Source: Microbulbifer variabilis (GTDB lineage Bacteria; Pseudomonadota; Gammaproteobacteria; Pseudomonadales; Cellvibrionaceae). From it: a stretch of 64,000 nucleotides of DNA. A program made the position numbers and the translations under genes. Positions within the stretch are counted from its first letter, which is position 1. The number at the start of each line of letters is the position of its first letter. Shown piece by piece: positions 53,481 through 62,700 of this stretch. The stretch spans positions 851,001 through 915,000 of the forward strand of contig NZ_CP092418.1 of assembly GCF_023716485.1 (NCBI RefSeq), in the 5' to 3' direction. The notes under the pieces were generated by a model that was given only the letters and a program-made list of their open reading frames with translations, did not search any database and had not been told where the DNA came from.

Positions 53481-53764
53481 AAGTCTTGTGTGATATTTAT
53501 CGCAGTCCCAAAAAAGAAGAAATGTATTTGTACGTCGATAAGCGTGAGGGGACTGCGCGGGTACCTAAAAATTTATTGGAGTTGTTTGGCAGCCCCCAGC
53601 ACGTCACTACCATGCTAATGACTCCAGAGCGCAAACTTGCGCGTGCAAATGCCGACAAAGTCCTGCAAGAGGTACGTGTGCAAGGTTACTATTTGCAGAT
53701 GCCGCCGGTGGCCGATTCTGAAATGCGTGAGATCGCATTGAAAAACAGCAAACTGCAACGCTGA
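53477..53764 (+). CDS. ycgL: YcgL domain protein
   Basis: A 95-residue protein with the YcgL fold (KVLCDIYRSPKKEEMYLYVDKREGTARVPKNLLELFGSPQHVTTMLM, then a positively charged helix). It starts with GTG at 53477, which overlaps the rnd stop codon (GTGA) and has a GAGGA ribosome-binding site 7 bases upstream. YcgL is a short, conserved gammaproteobacterial protein of unknown activity that is usually found beside rnd or minD. The coupling suggests a role in RNA metabolism. Confident family call, function unknown. Confidence 0.92.
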   Translation: MKVLCDIYRSPKKEEMYLYVDKREGTARVPKNLLELFGSPQHVTTMLMTPERKLARANADKVLQEVRVQGYYLQMPPVADSEMREIALKNSKLQR

Positions 53765-53773
53765 GTTAGATTA

Positions 53774-54223
53774 ATGGCACAATTGCCTTTTTGGCGACGT
53801 AAAACTCTAGCGCAAATGAGTGAACCTGAATGGGAAGCTCTGTGTGATGGTTGTGGGCGCTGCTGCCTGCACAGCCTGGAAGATGAGGAAACTGGTGAGC
53901 TTTACAACACCAATGTCGCCTGCCGTTTGCTGGATACAGACTCCTGTCGCTGTAGCCAGTATTCAAGGCGAAAAGAATTGGTGCCTGGATGTGTGCAGTT
54001 GCGGGTAGAGGATATAGACCAATACACCTGGCTTCCGAGCACCTGTGCCTACCGTCGCTTGGCCGAAGGGCACCCTTTGCCGGAGTGGCATCCGCTTGTG
54101 AGTGGAGATAGCCAGTCTGTACACAAAGCGGGTATGTCTGTGCGCGGCAGTGTCATCAGTGAGGAGCTGGTTCACCCGGACGATATGGAGGAGCACATCG
54201 TCACCTGGGTGGAAGCCGGTTGA
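53774..54223 (+). CDS. ycgN: YcgN-family cysteine cluster protein
   Basis: A 149-residue protein of the UPF0260/YcgN family, with the cysteine-rich core EALCDGCGRCCLHSLEDEETGELYNTNVACRLLDTDSCRC that suggests a metal (zinc or iron-sulfur) centre. It follows ycgL by 10 bases in the same operon. The C-terminal half (WLPSTCAYRRLAEGHPLPEWHPLVSG) is also well conserved in the family. Its biochemical role is not established. Confidence 0.93.
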   Translation: MAQLPFWRRKTLAQMSEPEWEALCDGCGRCCLHSLEDEETGELYNTNVACRLLDTDSCRCSQYSRRKELVPGCVQLRVEDIDQYTWLPSTCAYRRLAEGHPLPEWHPLVSGDSQSVHKAGMSVRGSVISEELVHPDDMEEHIVTWVEAG

Positions 54224-54282
54224 GCTAGTGAGGCATAGTCACTAGTTCCTGAACTGGGCGGGAAACATAGAGTAAATAAAAA

Positions 54283-54663
54283 ATGTCTGAAGATTTTCAA
54301 CTTGCCTGGTTGGTATATACCGGCTCGACACTGGTTTTACTAGCTGCCGGCTGGTGGTTTATGCGCAATTGGCGCTGGAGCTGGCTGCGCCGCACCTTGT
54401 TATTGGTCTTGGCTGGTGTACTACTGCTGCCGGTAAAAATACCGGTGGCCGAGTCAGTAGCCATGCCCGTACTACCCCTGTATCTCTACCAGGTATTATT
54501 TGAAGAAAATGGGGCTGCACCGGAAGTGACAGCAAATTTGGTATTTGCTGCAGGTGGTGCTTTAGCGGTGATGATTGTGTGGGGACTGGTTTCGCTATTA
54601 TCTAAGTTTCGTCGCAGTCGCCGCCGTCGTTTCGACGAAGACCCATACTTCAAGGAACAGTAA
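54283..54663 (+). CDS. Small integral membrane protein, uncharacterised
   Basis: A 126-residue protein with three hydrophobic segments (about 8-27, 35-54 and 85-106) and a C-terminal tail rich in Arg (FRRSRRRRFDEDPYFKEQ). It is cotranscribed with or follows ycgN by 59 bases. Such genes are often found near the MoxR/VWA genes further on. The topology with a basic cytoplasmic tail is typical of accessory membrane proteins. No domain recognised. Confidence 0.7.
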   Translation: MSEDFQLAWLVYTGSTLVLLAAGWWFMRNWRWSWLRRTLLLVLAGVLLLPVKIPVAESVAMPVLPLYLYQVLFEENGAAPEVTANLVFAAGGALAVMIVWGLVSLLSKFRRSRRRRFDEDPYFKEQ

Positions 54664-55027
54664 CGGGATTTTTCATCCAGATCTTCCCTCATCACAGGGC
54701 TCATCGCAACTGGGCCCACTCACTTTTCTCCCCTTGCTTATCAAAGGCGTTCCTTCCTTTCTCTAGCCTCTCTGTGGATGGTGACAGCTGCTATATCTAT
54801 TAGGCTGCTTACGCACTTGGCGTGAGGCCAGACGAGCCGGCTTACTGATAAAGACCAATAAACAAGCCCCTGTTGGGAAATCATGGATTGTATTTCCTGA
54901 ATATCCCAGTGGAGAGGGTTACTTATTGGTAAGCCAGACTCACGACAGATAAAGTTTATAAATTGCCCTTGGCGTAGATTTTCGCCCATTGTTATGGCGC
55001 AGGTTGCCAGATGGCTGAGGAACCCTG
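54664..55027. other. Gap before the winged-helix membrane protein
   Basis: A 364-base region with no convincing gene. The minus-strand frame at 54741-54989 lacks any recognisable feature or ribosome-binding site. It presumably holds the promoter of the gene at 55028. No RNA gene or repeat was recognised. Confidence 0.4.
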
Positions 55028-55708
55028 ATGCTCGACCACCTGCTGATTCTCACTGCAGTAATGCTGGTATCGGGCATTCTCGGTGGGCTGGTGAACTATT
55101 ATCAAATGCTGTTTACGGAGGAGGATCCCGCCGGCCTTGCTCGCTGCCTGATTATGGGATTATGTGGTGCCTTAATGGTGCCAATCTTCCTGAAGTTTAC
55201 CCAAAGCGATTTACTGATCGAAATCCAAGGCGACCCTTCACGGCTTTTGATTTTTACCGGTTATTGTCTGCTTGCCGCTATAGCTTCCCGCATGTTCGTG
55301 TTTAATGCTGCGCGTCGCCAGCTGCGCGATGCCAGTATCGCCCGTGCTCGAGTGGAAAATATGGAGCAGGAACTGCGCACTATGCAATTGGAAATGATGC
55401 CTTTGCTGGAACATGAGATAGAAGGGGATCTGGAGCAGGGGCCGGTGCTGGATTTCAACCAAATTCGCAAGCTGGACGACAATGCCCTGCAGGTACTCAA
55501 TCTGCTAAATGACGGTGAGTGTGTATTCCGCTCCCTAAGTGGTATGGTGCAAGATAGTGGTATGGAGACCAATTCTATTGCCCGTGCCCTTAACAGCCTG
55601 CTTGTATTAGAAATGGTGGGCAAAATCCACAGTCACCTGGGGATTCGCTGGTATATCACCGGTAAGGGGCGCCAAGTAGTACACCGCCGCAGCACTCAGA
55701 TGGCTTGA
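55028..55708 (+). CDS. Membrane-anchored winged-helix protein (YEATS-associated helix type)
   Basis: A 226-residue protein. Residues 1-95 hold three membrane helices (about 4-24, 38-58 and 73-93; LVNYYQMLFTEEDPAGLARCLIMGLCGALMVPIFLKF). The arrangement resembles what I recall as the YEATS-associated helix-containing family. A coiled-coil-like segment (about 96-128, ARVENMEQELRTMQLEMMPLLEHEIE) follows, and a C-terminal winged helix (about 145-222, LDDNALQVLNLLNDGECVFRSLSGMVQDSGMETNSIARALNSLLVLEMVGK...GIRWYITGKGRQVV) resembling MarR-type DNA-binding domains. It may act as a membrane-tethered transcription factor, or the fold may serve protein contacts. It lies ahead of the MoxR/VWA pair. Confidence 0.7.
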   Translation: MLDHLLILTAVMLVSGILGGLVNYYQMLFTEEDPAGLARCLIMGLCGALMVPIFLKFTQSDLLIEIQGDPSRLLIFTGYCLLAAIASRMFVFNAARRQLRDASIARARVENMEQELRTMQLEMMPLLEHEIEGDLEQGPVLDFNQIRKLDDNALQVLNLLNDGECVFRSLSGMVQDSGMETNSIARALNSLLVLEMVGKIHSHLGIRWYITGKGRQVVHRRSTQMA

Positions 55709-55849
55709 GCCATAGTCGATAACCCCCTTCATTTAGTCTCTACTCGGGCTGGTCATCCAATTTGATCGTTCCCGCCTCGCCACCCGCCCCGCTGTTCAAT
55801 TATCATTCGCTAAATCTGAAGATAGCGTGATGACAGGATTGGAGTAAGC

Positions 55850-56695
55850 ATGAAATTTACCGGTACCGATAGCTATGTAGCTACCGAAGACCTGCAGATG
55901 GCGGTGAACGCAGCCGTCACCTTACAGCGCCCTTTGTTGATCAAAGGCGAACCGGGCACCGGCAAAACACTGCTCGCGGAACAGGTTGCCGAGAGCCTTG
56001 GAATGAAATTGATCCAATGGCATATCAAATCTACCACTAAGGCCCAGCAGGGACTTTATGAGTACGATGCGGTATCCCGCCTGCGCGACTCCCAGTTGGG
56101 GGTGGATAAGGTTCACAATATTGCCAATTACATCAAGCGCGGCAAGCTGTGGGAATCCTTTGCTGCGGAAGAGCGTGTGGTACTGCTGATCGATGAGATT
56201 GACAAAGCGGATATCGAATTCCCCAACGACTTGTTGGTGGAGCTGGATCGAATGGAATTCTTCGTTTACGAAACCGGAGAAACTATCAAGGCCAAGCACC
56301 GCCCCATTGTCATTATTACTTCGAATAATGAAAAAGAACTGCCGGATGCCTTCCTGCGCCGCTGCTTCTTTCATTACATCAGCTTTCCCGACCGCGATAC
56401 CATGCGCAAAATTGTCGATGTCCATTACCCGGAAATTAAAGGGCAACTGGTCGCAGAAGCGATGGATATTTTCTTCCAGTTGCGCGAAGTACCGGGTTTA
56501 AAGAAGAAGCCTTCCACCTCAGAGCTGATTGATTGGTTGAAGTTGTTGATGGCCGATGATATTCCGGAAGAAGTACTCAAGAATCGCGATAACAGCAGTG
56601 CCATTCCTCCACTGTATGGCGCCTTGCTGAAAAATGAGCAAGATGTGCATATGCTCGAACGCCTGGCGTTTATGGCACGTCGTGACAACCGCTGA
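55850..56695 (+). CDS. MoxR-type AAA+ ATPase
   Basis: A 281-residue AAA+ protein with Walker A GEPGTGKT (about 37-44) and Walker B VVLLIDEIDKADIEF, sensor 1 ITSNNEKELPDAFLRRC and arginine-finger region. It belongs to the MoxR/CoxD-type ATPases, which act as chaperones with VWA-domain partners, inserting metals or activating substrates. The VWA gene 100 bases downstream is the natural partner. The actual client is unknown. ATG 55850 follows GGAGTAAGC. Confidence 0.94.
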   Translation: MKFTGTDSYVATEDLQMAVNAAVTLQRPLLIKGEPGTGKTLLAEQVAESLGMKLIQWHIKSTTKAQQGLYEYDAVSRLRDSQLGVDKVHNIANYIKRGKLWESFAAEERVVLLIDEIDKADIEFPNDLLVELDRMEFFVYETGETIKAKHRPIVIITSNNEKELPDAFLRRCFFHYISFPDRDTMRKIVDVHYPEIKGQLVAEAMDIFFQLREVPGLKKKPSTSELIDWLKLLMADDIPEEVLKNRDNSSAIPPLYGALLKNEQDVHMLERLAFMARRDNR

Positions 56696-56795
56696 GCAAG
56701 CCTTGTTGCCTTTCATTAGGGGTAAACTTCTGCCCCTGATGATGTTCCGCTCGGTACCACTGAGCATTTTTTCCCATTGCTGACTGCGAATTACT

Positions 56796-57977
56796 ATGCT
56801 GATTGGCTTTTTCCTGAATTTACGTCGCTATAAATTACCGGTATCCATCACCGAGTTGTTGGCCTTGCTGGAGGCTTTACAACAGCGCCTGGTTTTTGCA
56901 GATCTGGAGGAATTTTATTTCCTCGCTCGTGTCTGTCTGGTGAAGGATGAAAAACATTTCGATAAGTTCGACCGCGCTTTCGAGGCCTATTTCAAAGATT
57001 TGGAAACCCTCGACGATATCGTTGAGCAAATGATCCCGGAAGACTGGCTCAGAGCGGAATTTCTCAAGCAATTAAGCGAAGAGGAAAAGGCTAAAGTCCA
57101 AAGCCTGGGTGGTTTGGAAAAGTTGCTGGAGGAGTTCAAAAAGCGTCTCGAAGAGCAGAAAAAGCGCCACAGTGGCGGCAATCGCTGGATAGGTACCGGT
57201 GGCACCAGCCCCTTTGGTAACAGTGGCTATCACCCGGGTGGTATTCGGGTGGGAGGGCAGGGGCGTAATCGCTCGGCATCCAAGGTTTGGGAGAAGCGCC
57301 AATTTAAAAACCTGGATGACAGTATCAGCCTGGGAACCCGCAATATCCAAGTGGCTCTGCGCAAGTTGCGTAAATTTGCCCGCACTGGCGCAGCAGAAGA
57401 GCTGGATTTGAATAACACCATTTCTTCCACTGCGCGCAATGCGGGTTTGTTGGATATTAAGATGGTGCCAGAGCGGCACAACGCAATAAAAGTACTGATT
57501 TTTTTCGATGTGGGCGGTTCTATGGACCCCTATGTGCGCGTGTGTGAAGAGTTATTCTCTGCCTGCCGCTCGGAATTTAAGCACTTGGAGTATTTTTATT
57601 TTCACAACTTTGTCTATGAACATGTGTGGAAAGACAACCAGCGGCGCTATAGCGAGAATACGTCTCTGTTGGAAGTACTGCGTACCTATGGCAAGGACTA
57701 CAAGGTTATCTTTGTCGGTGATGCCTCTATGGCACCCTACGAAATTACCAGCCGTTTCGGCAGTGTTGAGCATATGAATGAAGAGCCGGGTGCAGCCTGG
57801 ATGGAACGTATCACCGATATTTACCACAATCTGATCTGGCTAAATCCGGTTGATGAGGAGTATTGGCAGTTTACGCCCAGTATCGGCATGACCCAGCGTC
57901 TAGTGGATGGCCATATGTATCCGATGACCCTTGAGGGATTGGATCGGGCGATTGCCTATTTAGTCAAAGGCCGCTAA
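56796..57977 (+). CDS. VWA domain protein (CoxE-like)
   Basis: A 393-residue protein. The N-terminal half (about 1-190) is helical, and a Gly-rich linker (about 125-160, GGNRWIGTGGTSPFGNSGYHPGG) precedes the VWA-like CoxE domain. The metal-dependent adhesion site is in KVLIFFDVGGSMDPYVRV (D-x-G-x-S-M, with Gly replacing the first Ser of DxSxS, a substitution common in this subfamily). It is the partner of the MoxR ATPase at 55850-56695. Such pairs act in protein maturation or stress responses. Cytoplasmic, with no signal peptide. Confidence 0.93.
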   Translation: MLIGFFLNLRRYKLPVSITELLALLEALQQRLVFADLEEFYFLARVCLVKDEKHFDKFDRAFEAYFKDLETLDDIVEQMIPEDWLRAEFLKQLSEEEKAKVQSLGGLEKLLEEFKKRLEEQKKRHSGGNRWIGTGGTSPFGNSGYHPGGIRVGGQGRNRSASKVWEKRQFKNLDDSISLGTRNIQVALRKLRKFARTGAAEELDLNNTISSTARNAGLLDIKMVPERHNAIKVLIFFDVGGSMDPYVRVCEELFSACRSEFKHLEYFYFHNFVYEHVWKDNQRRYSENTSLLEVLRTYGKDYKVIFVGDASMAPYEITSRFGSVEHMNEEPGAAWMERITDIYHNLIWLNPVDEEYWQFTPSIGMTQRLVDGHMYPMTLEGLDRAIAYLVKGR

Positions 57978-58103
57978 TAGCGGCGTCAATGAAGGTTCCT
58001 TGCAAGAAGCTCTAATCTAAGGAGTTTTGGGCAAGGAATTATCCGCAGGCGGCACACTCCTGTGCCGAACTACCCGATAGATAATTTTAGAGTTAATCAA
58101 GTA

Positions 58104-59597
58104 CTACTCTTTATTACCGCTGAAGTGTTTGGGTGGCGTTCCCTCGTGATCAGCAGTAATACTGATTTCTTCTCTGGTGGTTTCGCCCACTGTAACATGC
58201 ACCTCTTCTGCACCGTGCATCCAATCCACTAGTTTTTCACGAATCAAATATAGAATAAAACCGGCCACTATGGCAGTTAGTGCGACACCGCCGAAAGTGG
58301 CGAGTGGTCCAGAAACCCCCACTAATTTACCGATCTCTGCTGCCCCTTTGTTGGCGATGCCAATAAAGGCAAACCAGAGTCCCATCATCAGGGATAAATA
58401 ACGCAGGGGAGATAATTTGGTCACCACAGAAAGTCCGATAGGTGACAGGCAAAGTTCACCAATGGTGTGAAAAATGTAGGCGAAAATCAGCCACCAGATG
58501 CTTGCTTTAATGGTCTCGGAGTCGCCGATTTGTAGTGCCGCGCCGCACATAGAGAGAAAACCGATTCCGAGAAAAGCTAACCCCAAGCTGAATTTAGCCG
58601 GTGAACTCGGCTCGCGATCTCCCATACCTACCCAGATAGAGGCCATAATCGGTGCGAGGATAATAATAAACAAGGGATTGACCATTTGTAGCCAGCTGGC
58701 AGGAATTTCCCATCCAAAGATATTCAGGTCGGTGCGGTACTTGGCAAATAGATTCATTGACCCGGCAGCTTGCTCAAAACCAGCCCAAAAAACCACGATA
58801 AACACACCCAGAACCAGAATGACTTTAATGCGATCCCGCTCTTCCTGTGTGAGGGGGCGGTGTTTATTTTCCTCCTCGTCTTTTTTATTTTTCAGTTCCA
58901 GATGAGCGGAGGGTTCTACGCCTATTTCTCCCAAGTAGCGTTTGGCTTGAGTCATTTGCAGAATCAGGCCCAGCAACATACCAATGCCTGCAACAATAAA
59001 GGCGAGCTGGTAGTCCACCTTTTCCCCAATCCAGCCTACGACCAAATAACCGAGAATTGAGCCCAGGTTGATCCCCATATAGAAAATAGTAAATGCGGTA
59101 TCGCGGCGGTGGTCCCCCTCTTCGTAGAGATCCCCGACCATAGTGGAGATGTTCGGTTTAAAGAAACCATTGCCGATAATCAGTAGGGCCAGCCCCAGCC
59201 ACAGCATGTAAATCTCACTACCGTCTGGTAGCCAGGTATGAGGAAAACCCAGGGAGAATTGCCCCAGCATCATCAGGGTACCGCCAAACATGATACAGTG
59301 GCGCTGCCCCCAGCGGTTGTCAGCCATCCAGCCACCGATAATGGGGGTCAGGTACACCAACATGGCGTACCAGCCCAGATAGCTCAGGGCTTTGGACTGC
59401 AATTCAGTATCGGTGAGCTGTTCCCAGCCGAAGACTGCGGCAGTGGCAGTGGAAGTCAGGTAAAAGACAAAAATACCGCGCATGCCGTAGTAGCTGAGAC
59501 GTTCCCACATCTCGGTGCCAAATAGCAGAAACAACCCTTTGGGGTGGCCAAACAGCTGTCCGGCGCTGGCGGGGGGCTTGGGCTTGATCTCTTGCAT
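58104..59597 (-). CDS. POT/PTR2-family peptide transporter, second copy
   Basis: A 497-residue transporter with about 12-14 helices, more compact than the first copy at 34337. It has EMWERLSYYGMRGIFVFYL (ExxER motif), TAFTIFYMGINLGSILGYLVVGWIGE and FHTIGELCLSPIGLSVVTKLSP. It should import di- and tripeptides with protons. Divergence from the first copy suggests different peptide preference or regulation. It is divergent from hrpA and convergent with the VWA gene. The start has no clear ribosome-binding site. Confidence 0.95.
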   Translation of the reverse strand: MQEIKPKPPASAGQLFGHPKGLFLLFGTEMWERLSYYGMRGIFVFYLTSTATAAVFGWEQLTDTELQSKALSYLGWYAMLVYLTPIIGGWMADNRWGQRHCIMFGGTLMMLGQFSLGFPHTWLPDGSEIYMLWLGLALLIIGNGFFKPNISTMVGDLYEEGDHRRDTAFTIFYMGINLGSILGYLVVGWIGEKVDYQLAFIVAGIGMLLGLILQMTQAKRYLGEIGVEPSAHLELKNKKDEEENKHRPLTQEERDRIKVILVLGVFIVVFWAGFEQAAGSMNLFAKYRTDLNIFGWEIPASWLQMVNPLFIIILAPIMASIWVGMGDREPSSPAKFSLGLAFLGIGFLSMCGAALQIGDSETIKASIWWLIFAYIFHTIGELCLSPIGLSVVTKLSPLRYLSLMMGLWFAFIGIANKGAAEIGKLVGVSGPLATFGGVALTAIVAGFILYLIREKLVDWMHGAEEVHVTVGETTREEISITADHEGTPPKHFSGNKE

Positions 59598-59764
59598 AGT
59601 ACTGCTCGCAAGGTGTGACCCTAAGGCGCAGCACTGCCACCAAAAGCAGTGCGCCTGTGAAAAAAATTACTATCTGGACCAGTATAGTTGAGCGCCACCA
59701 AGGGATTTTCTGCCCCTTAGCAAAGTGCGGGTATAATCTCCCGTTTACCAATTCTGTATGAATT

Positions 59765-62700
59765 ATGAGTCACACCGAAGCAGATAAAAGCCTGGCCGCT
59801 TTACAGGCCCGAATCTCCGGCTGTATGGGACGGGACCGCTACCAGCTGTATCGAACGGTTAAAAATGTGCGCCGGCGCCAGAAAGAGGGCAAGCCGGTCG
59901 ATCGTATGTTAGCCCAGCTGGAACAGCAGCTGCAGGTTTCACAGTCTTTGGCAGAAGAGCGCCAGGGCAAATTGCCCGAAGTGCAGTGGCCGGAGTCGTT
60001 GCCGGTGGTGGCGCGGCGTGAGGAAATCGCCGAGCTGATCGAAAAGCATCAGGTTGTTGTTATCGCTGGTGAAACCGGCTCCGGTAAAACCACCCAGTTA
60101 CCCAAAATCTGCCTGTCCCTGGGGCGGGGTATTTATGGCCAGATTGGGCATACACAGCCACGTAGAATCGCCGCGCGCACTGTAGCCAATCGAATTGCTG
60201 AAGAATTGCAGCAACCTTTGGGGGAATCAGTCGGTTACCAAGTGCGTTTTACCGACCACAGCACTGAGCACACTCATGTCAAATTGATGACTGATGGTAT
60301 TCTGCTGGCTGAAATTCAGCGCGATCCACTATTGAATAAATACGATACGTTGATTATCGACGAGGCCCATGAACGCAGCCTCAATATTGATTTTCTACTG
60401 GGCTATTTAAAAACCATTCTGCCCAAGCGCCCAGATTTAAAACTGATTATTACCTCAGCTACGATTGATCTAGAAAAATTCTCTCAGCACTTTGATGACG
60501 CACCGATTATCGAAGTATCCGGTCGCACCTACCCGGTGGAAATTCACTATCGCCCGACGGCAGATAGCAATGCCGACCTCAACGAGCAGGTTGTCGCAGC
60601 AGTTGAAGAGTTACTGCATGAGGAAAAGTCCAGCAGCCGGCGCGGCGGGGACATCCTGGTATTTATGAGTGGTGAACGGGAAATCCGCGAGTGTGCCAAG
60701 GCTTTGCGGGATGCGCAGATTGCTCAGTTAGAGATACTGCCCTTATATGCGCGGTTAAGTCTGGCAGAACAGGCTAAGGTCTTTCACGGCCATAAAGGTC
60801 GCCGTATTGTGCTGGCCACCAATGTGGCGGAGACCTCCATTACGGTGCCGGGTATTCGCTATGTGATTGACCCGGGTACTGCGCGTGTCAGCCGTTACAG
60901 CTATCGCAGTAAAATCCAACGATTGCCCATAGAGCCGGTTTCACAGGCCAGTGCCAACCAGCGCGCTGGCCGCTGTGGTCGTGTCAGTGCCGGTGTCTGT
61001 GTGCGCTTGTACGAAGAGCGGGACTTTGCACAGCGCGCAGAATTTACCGATGCGGAAATTCTGCGCACCAACCTGGCAGCGGTAATCCTGCAAATGTTGC
61101 AGCTGCGTATCGGCGATATCCGTGAGTTTCCCTTTGTCGATCCGCCCGATCCGCGCCTGATCAATGACGGCTATAAATTGTTGCAGGAATTACAGGCCGT
61201 CGATGACCAGGGCAGAGTAACCAAACTGGGCCGCGCACTTTCACGTTTGCCGCTGGACCCACGATTGAGTCGAATGTTGCTGGCCGGTGCGGACAATGGC
61301 AGTGCGCGCGAATTATTAATTATTGTCGCCGCCCTGGCCGTGCAGGACCCGCGCGAACGCCCGGCGGAAAAGCGCCAAGCGGCGGATGAAAAGCACCGAC
61401 AGTGGCAGCATGAGCAATCGGATTTTCTATCCTTTGTGCAGCTATGGGATGCCTTCGAGACTCAGCGCCAGGAACTGAGCCAAAACCAGCTGCGCAAATG
61501 GTGCCAGAAAAACTTCTTATCCTGGCTGCGAATGCGTGAGTGGAGAGATATTCACCACCAATTGCGTGTGGCTTGCCGGGACCTCGAAGTCAAAGAAAAC
61601 AAAGAACCTGCGGAGTACGAGGCAATACACCGGGCCATTGTCGTGGGTTTACTCGGTAATATTGGCGCTCGAGATGAGAATAAGGAATTTATCGGTTGTC
61701 GTAATCGTCGCTTCCATATTTTCCCCGGCTCCGGCCAGTTTAAAAAACCTCCGCGCTGGGTGGTTTCCGCTCAGTTATTAGAGACCAGCCGCTTGTTTGC
61801 CCACACTGTTGCGAAAATAGAACCGGACTGGGTGTTGGCTGCGTCTAAGCACCTGGTAAAACGCAATTATTTTGAGCCCCACTACGATGTCCGCTCTGGG
61901 CAAGTAATGGCTTTTGAAAAAGTCTCTCTGTACGGCTTGGTACTGGTAGAAAAACGCCGTATTCCCTATGGCAAGTTGGACCCGCAAATCGCCCGGGAAG
62001 TATTTATTCGCCAAGCATTAGTGGAACAGCGTTATCGTGGCAAGGGTCGTTTTTATAAGCACTACACTGACCTGTTGAAATCCCTGGAAGAGTTGGAAGC
62101 CAAGTCCCGTCGCCGGGATATTTTGGTGGACGATGAAGTGGTTTATCGCTTTTTCGATGAGCTAGTTCCCGCAGATGTCATCAACCTGGCCGGGTTTGAG
62201 CATTGGCGCAAGAAAGCTGAAGCCAGTGATCCGCAGTTGCTGTTTGTCCCCCGTGAGTTGTTGATGCAGCAGAGTGCTGATCACGTGGGTGAGGCGCAAT
62301 TCCCTAACGAACTGCAGGCTGGGGGTATTGTTTACCCACTCCGTTATCACTTCGAGCCCGGCAGTGTAGATGATGGCGTCAGTATCCAGGTGCCCGTTGG
62401 GGCGTTACATCAGGTGCCTGCCGCTCGACTCTCCTGGTTGGTGCCTGGAATTTTACGAGATAAATGTATCGCGCTAATAAAAGCCCTGCCGAAACAGTGG
62501 CGCAAATACTTTGTACCGGTACCGGCGGCTGTGGATAAGGCCCTGCCGCGACTGCGCGCAGACAATACTCCCCTATGTCAGTCGCTGGCCTTGGAGCTGC
62601 AACGTCAGACCGCTCAGAAGCTACCTGAAGATGCCTGGGAATCTGCGGAACATTCCTTGGAAGATTTCTACCGCTTTAATATTCAGGTGTTGGATGAGTC

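Noticed and set aside
54741..54989. 82-codon minus-strand frame between the ycgN region and the winged-helix gene
   Set aside because: No recognisable domain or ribosome-binding site, and orientation differs from the neighbouring operon.
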